Origin: Protea cynaroides
Lineage: Eukaryota > Streptophyta > Magnoliopsida > Proteales > Proteaceae
Direction of reading: 5' to 3'
NCBI GenBank assembly: GCA_028583415.1
Contig: CM053275.1
Location: forward strand, 83,880,278 to 83,944,277
DNA length: 64,000 bases
The notes below the pieces were generated by a model. That model was not told the origin of the DNA. It saw only the letters and a program-made list of their open reading frames with translations, and ran no database searches. Shown here piece by piece: positions 35,806-49,341 of the stretch. Each line of letters begins with the position of its first letter. The first letter of the stretch is position 1. Position numbers and translations under genes: made by a program.

Positions 35806-36235
35806 TTTTTTTTCAGAATTTTTTTTTTTGATTCACCAATACTTTCCTAGGGGTTTGGATCCTCTCCTCTCACTGGAGGCATTTCAGCGATTGGAATTTA
35901 CCTGACGTGCATACTAATTAGAGAGATTGGGACTATATGAGAGGATATTTTCCCCTTTCCTAGGTGAGAGAAAGAAATTCTTTATTTAAATCTTCTTCTT
36001 GTTTTACGGAAATTTTTTTTCTAGTTCGTGGATGAGATAAAAGGATTTCATGATGGTCTAGAGCCATCCACCTTCGAAATGACACAAATCTCCACTTCCA
36101 TGAAATTTATGTCCATACCTTACGATTTCTTTGATTTTGGATAAGAGAATCTCTCCCCTTGTTTTACTTTAGGAAAATGATATATACATTTACATTATAT
36201 ATTAAAATTTTACATCCCAACGCTTTATTGATCAT

Positions 36236-36267
<32 letters not shown>

Positions 36268-36402
36268 TAAGATACAACCATAGTATAGAGGGAGGGATGT
36301 AGTGGACGATGGATTATCTAGAGAACATGTCTGGAAACCAAGAAAAAAAAAATTATTGAATTAAAAGAGAAAGAGACATTGTTTCATCATTACTTTAGTT
36401 TT

Positions 36403-36487
<85 letters not shown>

Positions 36488-36592
36488 TTTTTGTCTTTAA
36501 AGGCATCCAAACATAACCTAAATTTTTTATTTTTTTATTTTTTTTAAAATTAAATTATTGTCAAACCCCTTTGACAATAGAGTGTTGATAGG
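35806..36592. other. 3' region of the metalloproteinase gene and microsatellites
   Basis: Contains the likely 3' untranslated region (T-rich), a small foldback near 35855-35958 (ggatcctctcctctcactgg against a partner near 35930-35945), a GA tract at 36237-36262 and the long TA tract at 36408-36479. No gene. Confidence 0.5.
36408..36479. repeat. (TA)36 microsatellite
   Basis: An uninterrupted run of TA dinucleotides for about 72 bp followed by a T run. Length is likely variable and can fold into cruciforms. Confidence 0.95.
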
Positions 36593-36597
36593 TGAGA

Positions 36598-36980
36598 TGT
36601 TAGATTTAATAATCTACAGATCTCATAGAACACAATGGTAAAGGAAAACTAAAATTAATCACATACTCGTAATGTAGTTTGATCTCCCTCTAAGTCTTGG
36701 AACTTTGATCGTAATCCCTCCACCACGGTCTTCCACAGCTTTCAGAGGATCCCAGTTCCCTTGTTAATGGGTGTAGAGAGAATTATTTCATTAATTGTGA
36801 CTGTGGGGACCTTGATCAGTATTTATAGAAAAAATCATAACCCCTAGTTCCTTCCCATAATAAGAATTAGGGTTATCAATCTCAAACCAGTGGCGAACCA
36901 ACCAAATTGATTTATACCGTGTCGATCAAACTCCCACTAATCGACTAGTTTAATAATTAATGAAGCCCATAAATCTAACA
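36598..36980 (-). repeat. 3' LTR of the Copia element, with purine tract
   Basis: 383 bp, starting tgttagatttaataatctac and ending cccataaatctaaca on the plus strand. On the minus strand the tract aagtgagagat just before it is the likely polypurine tract priming plus-strand synthesis. It is nearly identical to 53129-53519. Confidence 0.93.
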
Positions 36981-37575
36981 ATCTCTCACTTGGGCAAAAT
37001 TAATTACAAAAAATATCATCAATCAGTGTGGCCGTAGAATCTGATACACTAAACTGCCACAAACTTTGACCCATCCACCAAACATACCAATGTGAGCAAC
37101 AACGGACAATACACCTTAACATATGGTGTACAACTTTCTATCAGCTACAACAGAGGTCTACTTAATAAATAGATCACCTGAGATAATGCATGAAAGTAAA
37201 ACTCTCATACGAGTCTAAATTTGATTAAGAAAAACTTTAATCAAAATTATCCCAAAACCTTTATGGGCAATATAACATGTATTTAAATAATCTAGAATTA
37301 TAATACCATACTTTGGCTAGACACCACCTTAAATCTTTGGTTAAATACTGTCTTGAAACTTTGGCTAAATACTACCTCATATCTGTGACATGTCAAATAA
37401 GCAATAATAATAACAATAACAAATAAATGTTAATGTAAACATGATCATAATTAACATTCAAATTATAAATGACTGTGTCTGAATGAAATTATAAATAAAA
37501 GTCAAGGAGTAAACATAAAATCTTCCACTAACTGAGCACATCAAAAGAATCAACAACACTCATGCTAGGTATATG

Positions 37576-38015
37576 TCATTTGAAGACTCCCACTGGCAAA
37601 GTCTTCGTTAGAGGATCAGCAATCATTTGATCAGTCGAGATGTACTCCACCGTGATTAGACCTTCAGTCATCTTCTCTTTTACCATCAAATATTTGATTT
37701 CTATGTGCTTAGAAGCACTTGACTTCCTGTTATTCTTGTCAAACGATAGAATCTAGAATCTTTAAACTTGAAAGGAAGCCTTTAAGCCAAACTGTTTGCT
37801 TAGTAGCTTAATACAAAGTTATAAACTCTGCATGCATAGTTGATGTTGCCACAATTGACTGTTTCGCACTCCTCCAAGAAACAACACCTCTTGACAACAG
37901 AAAAACATACCCTGAGGTAGATTTCAAATCATTTGTGCAATCTTCATAGTCTGGATCTGTGTATCCCACTAACTCAAGGGTATCACTACTACCATAGACA
38001 AGCATGTAGTCCTTA
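37576..38015 (-). pseudogene. Copia RNase H, C-terminal part after the nested insertion
   Basis: Read on the minus strand from the insertion: DYMLVYGSSDTLELVGYTD, then a DLKSTSGYVFLLSRGVVSW-type RNase H segment and KQSIVATSTMHAEF. This is followed by a TAA stop, then a short deletion that removes the usual YCDN segment. The frame later resumes with SSASKHIEIKYLMVKEKM and ISTDQMIADPLTKTLPVGVF, ending at a TGA at 37576-37578. RNase H degrades the RNA strand during reverse transcription; here it cannot be functional. The first residues join the reading frame at 48287 across the inserted element. Confidence 0.9.
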
Positions 38016-38689
38016 GTGCTTGTAAGGACGATGTTTTTGTAATTGTATGAAATGGTTGAAATATATAAATGAAAATGGAGTCGCCACCTAAATAAGGTCT
38101 AGGACCTATATATAATTTCTCATATGAGTAATACTAATGACTCACGTAAGGGATTAAGGCTTATGGTCAAACCAGAGAAACAATGGGTAAGTGTCATATT
38201 ATAATTTGGGAAGGTGTTAGACACCCAAATTTTCTAATCCGAAGATTAGTCTCCATATACTATCATTTTCTATCCTAATTTAAATTATAGGCAATGACTA
38301 AATAACTTTTAATAGGCACCAGACCTAGGTTCTAGATATATTTCAATCTAGGATCAAGCCATACAATTATGAATATAATAGAAAGAAGATTAAAATGTGA
38401 TATAGATCAGAAATAAAATGATTGGATGACGGACCAATCAGTCAATTTCGGATAACAAGTGCACAACCCTTAACACATTGACAAATAAAGTCATTTTCAG
38501 TTATTGAAGCGTAGTCCAAAGTTCAAATGCAATGGCTTTGAAATTAACTCTAAAAATGAAAGAAAATGAGAAGTAAATTAAATGAATTAGTTTAGGACTG
38601 AACTCGAATGATAAGCACTCAAGCTACCTACGTATCTCAAGATAAGCCCAAGAATCAAGCCCAACGTAGTTCAACCGTTTGGATTGATA

Positions 38690-38912
38690 AGATGGTAGAT
38701 CCCTATAGCCACTAGTCAAACTAATAGGTCATCTAGGTTTAGGATATTGAATAGGCTCCTACAGTCACTAGTCAAACTGGTAGGCTGCTGTCTATGTAAA
38801 GCACATCGAATAGACTTCTACAGCCATTAGTCAAGCTGGTAGACCGTCTATGTAAAACACATTGAATAGATTTCTACAGCCACTAGTCAAGCTGGTAGAC
38901 CGTCTATGTAAA
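38690..38912 (+). repeat. ~56-bp minisatellite in the nested LTR-like sequence
   Basis: Three to four units of about 56 bp carry tctacagccactagtcaagc then ggtagaccgtctatgtaaaa. After it a ~40-bp unit (gggacttccat..gatgatggaatgc) occurs twice near 38930-39000. Confidence 0.85.
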
Positions 38913-41900
38913 ATAGGGTTTGAAAGGGACTTCCATAAGATGATGGAATGCTCGCCCATGATTGAGGGACTTCCATGCGATGATGGAATGCTTGCCCAAG
39001 GTTCCATGCGAAGATGGAGAATTGAAATGAAATTTGAAAATTGATTTTAAAATTGAATTGAATTTGAAATTGAAGTTGGAATTAAAATTGGAATTGAAAT
39101 TGAATTAAATTTGATTTTTCTTGAAATTTGAAATTTTGAAATTGTGCTTGCTGATTGAAACAGTAAAATTTGAAAAGAACACAATTTTGAAGTCAGTGTG
39201 CTAAATGTAAAATATGTTATGATGCAATTGGGCAACCCTCATTGCAATTGGACTGAGCTTGGGTGATGGATTCCCAGTCAGCCTACGTATCTCGGGAAGA
39301 GGTCTGAGAATCAAGCCCATATGTAGTTCGGAATGAACTACGCATAAAAAATAAAAACAATATCTACTTGTCAACATGTGAGAGTGTACATCTCGACATT
39401 AGAAAATAGGCATCTGAGCCTCGCTTTATTTTTACATACATCCACATGTCTATATTTATTCGCGCATCACAAGCGCGCGAGCCCGCATTACACGGGAATA
39501 ATTACAAAATTTTTAGGAATTCCTACGGGATACATAAGTGGGGATTGGGGATCAAAACTATTTAATATATTTTCCTTTCGCATTATGGGATACATTGAAG
39601 GGGTAGGGGACGTCCTAGTCTATCCCGCCCGTCACTACGCTAGGGATGGCAAATGCCGCATGCATATCGTGTTACCCACCCGCATCGAATAATTATGGGC
39701 GCACGATGGCCGAACCCATATGCCACATAAAATAAGGACATAAAATAGGGGCGTTACCTGCCTGTGAATAGAGGTGGAACTTTGAGATAGTAAGAAAAAG
39801 GCGGCACTTATCCAATGCGGGCAATCAGGTTGATGTTTAAGAATGTTACTGTAGATGAGCGTGAACATGTCCAGGCTCTCAGCTGAAGCAACCTCTTAAA
39901 TCACTCAGAATCTTCACTCTGTTCTCAATTTTCTACAGCATAAGTAATAAATTGAATGAATAAGGAACTATTACAATAAAAATGATCAAGGAATGTACAC
40001 TATTAAGAAAATGTAGAATGAGAATTCACATAATTAAAAGAAAAATCTAAGCCCATTTTAAGCAAATACTTTGGTGATACATTAGAGGAAATTTTTTCAC
40101 TAATAAAAGTTGAGACTTTTGATACATTATAAGCATTGAAAATTAAAAGCTGAGATTTCCATTATCAGCTGATAATTGTTCTATTGAAAACTTTTGATAT
40201 CAACTTTATAGTATAAGCCTTAGGTTCTTTACGATATGAAGGACAGTCCTTTGCTTAGTGTTAATCAATCCAATAACAACAAACATAATTTCTCTCAAAT
40301 AAACCTAAGGAGGAATATCAACCTATAGAATTTAAGGGGAAATATCAAGACATACAGGCCTCAAAAGACTTGGCACTTCCATTCCAGATGAATATTTCCA
40401 TTCCAAATTTAATCAAAATTATGTATTAATGTAGATGTGAACGGTATTAGAAGTAAAAGGATACTCAACATAATTCAATATTTAAGGTTATTTAAAACAC
40501 ATTTCTTTGTACGAATTATAGAATAAGAACTTGTAACACAAAACCTCAAATGCAATCAGAACTTTCCTAACTCCCATGATAAATTCAATATAAAGAAGAT
40601 AGAGAGATAAAATCTCAAAAACCCTACTCAGATAGGTTCTTCCTTTTTATTTTTCCTTAAAATTCAAACTACAGTGTGTCAAACCTTCATTAACTCAATC
40701 TATAAAACACAACATATAGTTTATCATAGGTCCATAGACAAAATCATCTATCTTATTAATCATAACCGGATTTTCATACCAATCAAGTGATATATATATA
40801 TATATATATGATGAACTTGATATGACACTGAGAGGGGGTATATATATATATATATGATGGAGATATATTCTTTTACACACACAAGATGCAAATCTACCCG
40901 CTACCACTCTGGCAGTCTCATTTGTACACCCATCCTGCAAGCCATTCCACGCACTCCAAAATATAATAGAAAATAAATGAACACACCACGCTTAACTCGC
41001 ACCCACGAGAAGCAAGTCACAATTTTTTAGGCTTATAATTATGTCTTACAATTTTTCTCCCACTAGCTAGGTATTCAATAATTTTCACCTACGCTAGCAT
41101 ACAATATATTGAAAGCAACAAATAGATAGGGAATTGAAAAACCTTACAACTGCTTTCGAATGAGCATCAATATCTCTGAAGCTTCACACTACCCTCAGGT
41201 ACTCTCTAACAGTCTTCAATGATGATAGAGATCGATTCACAGAGCACACCTCATCGACATGCTTCCAATCTCTTCCACACAACCCATAATCACCATGAAT
41301 GTGAAAATAAAAGTTCTACTGACCTCTCATAGGGATTTAGCACTCCATTGATGCACAAAGAAGAGGTATTTGGTGATTGATCACTCCCACAGGGCACGAA
41401 ACCCTAGAAAACCCTTCCCATAAGCTTCAAAATGCTCTTTTCAATTTTTTTCTAGGTTTTTACGACTCCCAACGGTGCCCAATAGATAGGGCATCGAAAA
41501 ATATGAATGCTGCAATTTGAACGGACCGATTTGGAGCTCGGATGAAGAAGTTATGGCGGTTTGAAGTTCGACCAATCAGAAAATTCAAAACGGAATCTTT
41601 CGGAGGCATACCATGCACCTGCGCTACACGGAATCGCTGCCCGCTCCTGCGCGTTGTCGAACGCTGATTCGGTGATGTAAAATCTCTACTACCAGCCGTC
41701 GGATAACCTTAAAAAGGCGGGATTCAACGTGAGCCGCTGGATCTGCATCAATCGCGTCAAGCGTGATCGGCTTCAATATCAACCGCAAGATCTGGATCAA
41801 ACGCGACGTAGTACCGCGCGTGCGCCACACGGAATCAGGCTAGTATTCCATGCACAGATAGCATTATAATAAGTTGCATCCGCCCAATCCGAAGGGTCGC

Positions 41901-42929
41901 GGGAGCATCAAGATGCGATCGTCGCACTACACCTTAGCCCGCCTCAATCTGGTCTATTAGATTAGAATCTGAGAAGCGTGGCTCTCTCTTGGCCGCCGAT
42001 ATCGGATCTTCTTCATTGTTACTTGCCGAAAATGCCCTTAAATAACTTATGAAATACCGAAATTGCCCCTAAACAACTTGTGAAATGACTTTTTCAAGTG
42101 ATCCGACAGAAACTGCGATATCTCTCTCATCCGACGTCAGAATTAAGTGATTCAAGTTGCGTTGGAAAGATAACTCGACGCTCTACATCTTTCCACTGTC
42201 GGATTTCCATGGATCTACTGCGGGACCCTCCAAAAATAGGCTCAAAGAAACATGAACATGATTAGAAAACCTTCAAGAACACTGTCGCATCATCAGAAAC
42301 TCGGCCACATCACTAGTGGGGTGCACAGACACTCTCTCTCATCAAAATCAGTATAAAATCTCATTTAACTCATTGTAGGTCATCTGAAACACATGTAAAA
42401 CACTGTAGAACACACAAACAAAGTTACCACATCTGTGCCACGCACCGACACTCTCTCCTACACGACACTCTCTCTCCTCATTTCTCCGTCGAATGCTCAT
42501 AAGCACTGTCACATCAGCCAAGTTGCCAACAATGACAACATAAAGTCCAACAATATTTAGGCCAACAAACAAAGTTCAAACAATGTTCACTGTGAGGTTT
42601 CGGCCAGCACTCCTTGCTGCCCATCAAATTCTCCAAACGAAAGAAACTATTGAAACATTCATAAAGAAGGGGCAAATGTCAACGGGGGAGAGATTAATCA
42701 AGAATTTTCTATTAGATTTCTATAAGAGAATCCTTAGTTATGTCGACTACTCCATATTTAATCAGATAAATCCCCATAAATAAACACAATACCTTGGACA
42801 GTGTATCTCAGAAACAGATTGCATGACGTTTCTTGATATTCTAACATAAATAGTTTAGAATTTAGACTCCACAAGTGAAAAACAGTCTCTGGGTTAGCTC
42901 TTCCAAATTAGTTTGGCAAGGTGAATTAG

Positions 42930-43385
42930 GTCCAAAAGGGAATAAAGGGAGAGACCACATCAGCATCAGCTGAGAATCAAAAATCTCAACAACAGCAGAG
43001 TGAAAGCAAAAGCGGAATCACAGAATCACAACATATCCGCAATCAAGAAAGCAACCCAGCTGAGAATCGAGAATCTCAGCAACAGCAGAATGAAGGCGAA
43101 AACACAGCAACTGAGACTGAGAATCAAGAAACTCAACAGCATAGTGAAGACAACAATCCATCATTTAAAAATCAAGAAGCAGCTCCAAAAGACAATCAAG
43201 AAGAAACTCGACAGGGTGAAACAGAGAGGGAGACTGGTATGAAGCAAAAGAATAATGAGGAAGAAATCAAGCATGAAGAAAAGGTAGGTTTAAAGATGAG
43301 AATTCCAAAAGAGTCAAAGGAGTCGAAACAGGAGTGGTCGACTGATGGATTCATAATTTTATATATTTATTTTTTTTATATTTAG
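42930..43385 (+). other. Open frame without ATG start, Q/E/N-rich, function unknown
   Basis: The frame is open for 151 codons from the stop at 42927-42929 to TAG at 43383-43385, but the first Met is far inside (GMKQK near 43237). It is therefore an exon, a 3' part of a longer frame or chance. The translation is strongly polar with repeats of the form ENQKSQQQQSE, ENRESQQQQNE and ENQETQQHSED, then NQEAAPKDNQEETRQGE. DNA repeats of about 93 bp underlie it. No family is recognised. It may be a degenerate gag or extra ORF of the nested retroelement, since a solo LTR begins 41 bp downstream. Confidence 0.4.
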
Positions 43386-43426
43386 TTTATTTAACATATT
43401 ATATGTCGTATGGTACTCATTTGTGA

Positions 43427-45710
43427 TGTCACACCCCAATTCTGCACCAACCAGAATGGTGTGATGAACCGTTAATAAACCAATGGTTCAACCAGGATCT
43501 CGAATAGGCTATCCCACATATGATAAACCAAAACACATTCCACATTAATCAGAGATAATAAAGTAAATAACAAAAGTCTTACAGATAATGAACTGAGGTC
43601 TAGTCATGATAAATAATTAATATTCTATTTATTTCTAAATAACCAAAATATAACTTAATACATATTACAATATCAAAATACGAAGTCTAGACACTAAACA
43701 TATCCACAGTTGAAAGGCTCTCTTAACGAACCATGTTTGTTCTCCACAACTTTCTCATTCATAGCCTCTATCTGTTCATATGTTGGCGTGTAGACATAAT
43801 CCTCAATCATAGTACCTGCAACATCAGAAACTAAAAGAATTGCGCGCGCGAGGGTCAGCTCTCCAACTTGAGCTCAGTGAGAAAACAAAATAATGTAACA
43901 AACATATGCATGCATTCAATTCATATCTTTGGTCTGGTATATAAGTTTGCAATGTGCTATGGAAAGGATAGGTGGTCAAAGGTCACGTTTATTGACGCCG
44001 TACCTCTATACACGAGTGTGTGGAGCCGCCCAAAGATAACGTTTATTGTCGTCCCACATGCACCCACCATAGACAATGTACACACAAAGATCACGTTTAT
44101 TATTGTATCCGTTGCCCATACCAACACGTAGCCCCTGCTGGCGAGGGCTCGCAACTAACCAATCCTACTGCCAATCAGTGTATCCAAGGCCTCACCCCAG
44201 CATCCCTCAATACGTCCATAGAGATAGGGCTAAGGCCTCCCGGTAGAGCCAGAGACTACACAGTCCGAGACCACCTCCCCTCATACCCTACGACGTAATA
44301 GTTCTGCTAAGGTAATGGCGATACGACGATGTCAGTGGAGAAGACTTGAGTTAGAGATAGAGCTAGAGTGTTGAGGCCCGACCTATGACACCTCCCCCTG
44401 ATACTCGCTCGCATCAAGCACACCAACCACACACATACATCCACATGCCTATTCTTATCATCATCATCATCATCATCATGTTATACACAATAATTTAAAT
44501 ATGCATGAACAGTAATAATAGAAATATTGGATGACATGTTGAATACACATAACAAGCATATACGTATAGAATCAATCATGGCATCGGACTCAAGAAATAA
44601 AAATAATTTATTATTAATCAATTAGTTTAGGTCTTGTTCCCTCACCTTTGCTTGATTGTAGATCCTCTTTCAATCTTTAAGAATCACTTTTATATCAATA
44701 GAAAACCTAACAAGTCGATAGATTTTAGTTAGAATTCATTTCGATAATTTTTGGATTGCTGTTAACTGGGGGTAGCAGGACGGGTAGCAGTTTTCTGCGA
44801 CCCCCAGGGGTAGGGTAGATGCCAGGGTCGGATGTTCCATCGACCCTGGGTGCGACCACCCCTTTCCTGGGCTTCCCGAATGCTGGGGGTCGATGCTAGA
44901 GTTGGATGTTCCATCGACCCTAGGTGCGACCCCCCATGGTTTGAGTCGAGAATTTCATCCTACAGTCCATTCTTTCATGTTTGGGTCCTATGGCTTATTT
45001 TCACAATCCATTCTATGCTTGTTCTATGGCTTAAAACTCTAGGTTTATTCCTTACTTTGCCTACCATGATTTTCTCCATGAATTTCATTGAAATCTTCCC
45101 ATGGATGGATGATTTGGGTATCTCCTAAGTCATACCCTCTTCATGAACCATTCTAAGGTCTTAAATAAATCATGGAGAATGTATTCATACCTTAGGTTTG
45201 TTGAGATTCAGAGTTTCCTCTGAATTTCCTCCTCCTTGGTCTTCTTCTTCAATTCTCCTTCTCTTCTCCTTCTCTTCCTTCTCTCTCTTTCTCTCAATCC
45301 AATTAGGATTGTAAAAGGAGTGAAAGAGGCTTAGAGACGTCCTATTTATAGAGTAAAACCTCACAAAATAAGTCTCATTGAGTTTAGGAAAGGTTCCAAT
45401 CGAAATTAGGAAAGTTTCCTAATTTTCGGTTCGTGCTGTTTTCGCTGACTATCGGGGGTCGATGGGGGGGTAGGACATTTCGAGACCCCTGCGACCCCTG
45501 GTCACGGGTCGATGGTGGGGGTCGATGGGGGGGTCGGACCTGCCTGTTTAGGCATGCGACCCTACCCTCATTTTGACTGTTTTTGTAAAATTTCATATTG
45601 GGTCTTGGGTTTCTTCACACACTTGGTTCACTTAGCTCAACCATGATATGTAGATCGGTCATGACACTAAATGTAAGGTTAGACCGGGTTCGTGGCGTGC
45701 GGGTCTTACA
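43427..45710. mobile_element. 2.28-kb solo LTR nested in the composite insertion
   Basis: The 2284-bp stretch begins TGTCACACCCC and ends GGGTCTTACA, with TG..CA ends. A perfect 5-bp target duplication TGTGA lies at 43422-43426 and 45711-45715. No primer site, polypurine tract or coding frame is present inside, so it fits a solo LTR left by recombination. Its length and TGTCACACCCC start recall the long LTRs of some Ty3-gypsy chromoviruses; that link is my inference. It carries repeats of a gggtcgatg.tggatgttccatcgaccc type (44828-44940) and gggtcgatggggggg (45450-45540). Confidence 0.88.
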
Positions 45711-47738
45711 TGTGATGATTCTTTATATATAAGACATTGGTGCAAAGTATTGGTGATTTATGTTTAAAATATAAAAAAAATCTGATATTCTTAATAATGA
45801 CCTTCTGAATTTCATGCAGGTTTTTAATGTGGAAGAATTCTAGAAATCAAACATGATCCAAAAATCTGATCTGCAAAGCTGATTTGAATTGAAACCAGAG
45901 AAGTAAGATTACCACACATAGAAGGTTTACTATTGGAAGGATTTGATTGATTATCAGAAATCTTGAGGAGAATATATACCTCTATGAAATATTACAAAGA
46001 TTGAGAATTTTGTTTAATTTTTATTTTCATATTATAAGGTTGTCAATTCTAGACATACCAGTTTTAATCTTCTCTACTCCGACTATTTAAGCAATGTAAA
46101 GGCTACGTAATAAAGCATCCAAGAATTATTGAGAAGATAGTTTTATTTTTTTTGTCTTTCTTTTCTATCATGTCTAGCTAAGTTCTTTAGTCGATTCAAG
46201 GGGAATTCAATCCGATTAGTAAAATTGTGAGACTTTGTTCTTAATTTTAATTATTCTTCTATTCAAATATCTGTGTTTCTTGATTTTTCAAGTTAATGAC
46301 TGTATGATTCAGTTTATTAAGAGGCCTATTAATTGATTGAGTTATATGGTTTATAGCTAACATGAATCCATAATCCGTAATTGTTAGGGTGTTCAGGAAA
46401 AGTAGCAATTGAACAGAACAATTATGATCCAAGTTTTTGTTACTTGCTTAAAGGAAACATAGAATGAATTAAATAATCTAACGCTTGTTGGATTGTTGTT
46501 CATCTTTAACTCCCTCCGAAAGTGTAATGCTATCAGTAAATTCATGAGGATTGCTTAATACCAATTGATTTATTGATAAGAATTAATTTGTGTGCTGGGC
46601 TCAAATTAATGAATTAAGGAAGGTAAGGATTGTTTGGCTTTTTGATAATACTTGGTTAAAAATTTTAATAGAGAATAATATATATGAGATCAGTGATCAA
46701 TTTGCAGCCGAGAGTAAATTTTCTTGAATCGACATCATCTTCCATTGAATTTTTGTTACTTAATTTTCTAGTCAATTAAATTGTAGAAGAAAACCCCCTT
46801 TTTCTTGGTAAGTAGACAATTTGATTAACTAGTCTCTGTGGATCGACCTTTACTTATCATTACTATTCATTATAGGTAGAGTAATTTATTTTTGGTTGTG
46901 CTCGACACGCATCATCGACTCAGGCAGCTCAGTCGGAAAACGACACGGAGAGATGCCATTAATTACAAAAAATCAACTCAGAAAACAAAAAAAAGTATAA
47001 AAACCCTAACAAATTGGGCAAGAAACAGTGAACAACTTTCAAAACCACCAAATTGAGCAACCAAAACAAATCAACAGTAAATTGAGCAAGTGCAGACGAA
47101 GATAAACCATACAGATACTGAAATCACAGTATATTTCAAGAAAGAACCAAAGAATTGCAGCAAACCAGATAAATGCAGAAATTTAGCAGACCAGGAGAAA
47201 ATAAAATTCGAAGAATACACTAAACAACAGTACAGTAGATCAACTAAAAGAAATTGAAAGAACTCAGAAATTCAGAGAAACTTACTGAACCATTTCGAAG
47301 AAATCGTGCTTGAGTGGGAACAAAACGAGTTTTAAACATAAATCGAAACACCTAAACAAAGAAAGATTAGACTAAAAGCAGATTTGAGATCTGGTTTTTT
47401 TCAAAATACCTGGAGGCTCAAATCTTGGATCGTTGAACGCCGCTGCATCGTCGCTCTACCGCCGTCGCCGTCGCACTACCGTTGCCGTCGCACTACCATC
47501 GTCGCCCTAGACCGCCGTGATCACCATCGCCACCATCTTCTTCTTCTTCCTCCTCAAACCCCTTCTCTCTTGGTTCTTTGTTTGCGCCTCTCTCCCTTTT
47601 CTTTTTTTCTTTCTGAACGCAGATGAGAGAAAATGACATCTCTCTGCTTTTCTTTTTCTTTTATATATTTTTTTCCTCTCTTTTTTTTTTATATATTTTA
47701 ATCCCATTTTTATTATACCATAATGCCCTCTGGGCTAT

Positions 47739-48233
47739 TTGATTTTTGACGTGGATTTGGAATCTCATTTTCCAAACCACGTGGACACTCTTTGGTATAA
47801 ATTAACTTATTTATTTATTATGGTTATTATATATATTATTATCGTTACTATTATTATTCCCTTTATTTGTTTTAAATTTAAAAGCAGAAAATTAATTAAC
47901 AAAATTTTCAATCTAAGTAATTTTAATAACAATTTTAATTTTATAATTTATTATTATTATTATGATTTTTTCCTTTTTATTTATTATTATTATTATTATT
48001 ATTATCATTATTATATTTATTATTACTTCATTGTTTTATTTTTTTATTTTTATTATTCTTTCCTTCTTCCTCTTCTTATCTTCCATTTTTACTTTATTTT
48101 CATTGATCATTTCTTTCTTTTTTTTATTATATTTTATTATTTTATTTATTTTTTTATTTCCCTTCTTCTTTATTTTTATATTTTATTTATTTATTATTTA
48201 TTTACTTCTTTTACTTTTTTTTTGTTACCTTGA
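47739..48233 (+). repeat. TTA/TTTA-rich low-complexity tract
   Basis: About 480 bp made almost only of T and A with attatt and tttatt words. It makes a long open frame of Y, F, I and L that has no coding features. It sits near the right end of the composite insertion. Confidence 0.8.
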
Positions 48234-48286
48234 GCTAAAAGGATCAATTTAATTTTGTTCGACAAATTTGAAGCGTCTACAGTGCT

Positions 48287-49340
48287 TTGTAAATATCGCA
48301 TAACTTTCTTTGCCGCTGTCCAGTAAGCAGCTCCAGTATTTGACTGAAATCGTCCCAGCACACTCATTGCAAAGGCTATATCAGGACGAGTGCATACATC
48401 AAACTCCTAACTGCATAAGCATAAGGTTTGTTTGCAATCCAGTTTTTCTCAAAATCATTTCTTGGACATTGTTTCTTATTCAACTTATCTCCCTTAGTCA
48501 TAGGTGCATCCCCAGCAGAATAGTTAGACATATTAAACCGTTTGAGAACATAATCAATGTACGCTCTTTGAGATAATCCTAAAAGACCTTTCTTTCTATC
48601 ACGATAAATTTGAATACCAAGTACAAATGTACTCTCTATCATGCCTTTTATTTCAAAATTTTCAGACAGAAACCTTTTTGTTTCGACAAATAATCCCTTA
48701 GAACTACTGGCCAATAAAATATCATCCACATATAAGATTAGGAATATAAAATTACTCCCACTGACCTTTATGTAGATATACTAGTCATTCATATTTTCAA
48801 TGAAACCAAGCAAAGTTATAACCTGATGAAATTTCTGGTTCCATTGTCTGGATGCTTGCTTTAGTCCATAAATGGACTTCTTGAGTTTACATACCATATT
48901 CTCCTTGTCCTTTACCTCAAATCCTTCTGGTTGGAACATATACACATCTTCTAATAGTTCTCCATTTAGAAAGACAGTTTTTACATCCATCTGATGAAGC
49001 TCCAAATCCAAATGTGCTATTAATGTCATTATTATCCTGAAGGAATCCTTAGTGGAAACAGGAGAGAAAGTCTCATTGTAGTCGATACCTTCTCTTTGCT
49101 TGAACCCTTTTGCAATTAGTCTTGCTTTGTAGCGTTTGATTTTGCCATTAGCATCACATTTAGTCTTGTATACCTACTTTGAACCTATGGGTGCACAGTT
49201 CTCTGGCAATTCTGTATGTTCCCAAACTTTGTTATTATTCATAGATATCAACTCATCTTCCATGGTTTCCACCCATTTAGGTGCATTGATACTGTTTACA
49301 GCCTCTTGGAAACTTATAGGGTCCTCTTCATGACCAATGT
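48287..49340 (-). pseudogene. Copia reverse transcriptase and start of RNase H
   Basis: On the minus strand: HQMDVKTVFLNGELLEDVYM (usual family form has DVKTAFLNG), then KSIYGLKQASRQWNQKFH, then the catalytic YVDDILLASSS near 48725, followed by KEMKGMIESTFVLGI-type sequence and the start of RNase H up to YLQST, where the nested insertion cuts. Reverse transcriptase copies the element RNA to DNA. The frame breaks between about 49030 and 49340 and again near 48735-48785, so it is inactive. Confidence 0.9.
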
Positions 49341-49341
49341 T

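Larger units (their letters stand above)
38021..48281. mobile_element. 10.26-kb composite LTR-type insertion inside the Copia element
   Basis: The insertion has TG..CA ends (TGTAAGGACG..GCGTCTACA) and an exact 5-bp target duplication GTGCT (38016-38020, 48282-48286). It splits the Copia codons between YLQST and STKDYMLV. The left part contains ggagtcgccacc and a gggaaggtgttagacaccc word and the phrase gcctacgtatctcgggaag, all of which I know from LTRs of plant LTR elements. The right part ends aagcgtctaca, also LTR-like. I could not find a second copy of either end, so I infer the left and right halves of one long LTR (a solo LTR) pushed apart by later insertions, one of which is 43427-45710. 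No intact polyprotein is present. Confidence 0.75.

Noticed and set aside
47739..48252. Open frames of 164 and 96 codons rich in Y, F and I
   Set aside because: They come from TTA/TTTA low-complexity DNA and have no domain or codon structure.
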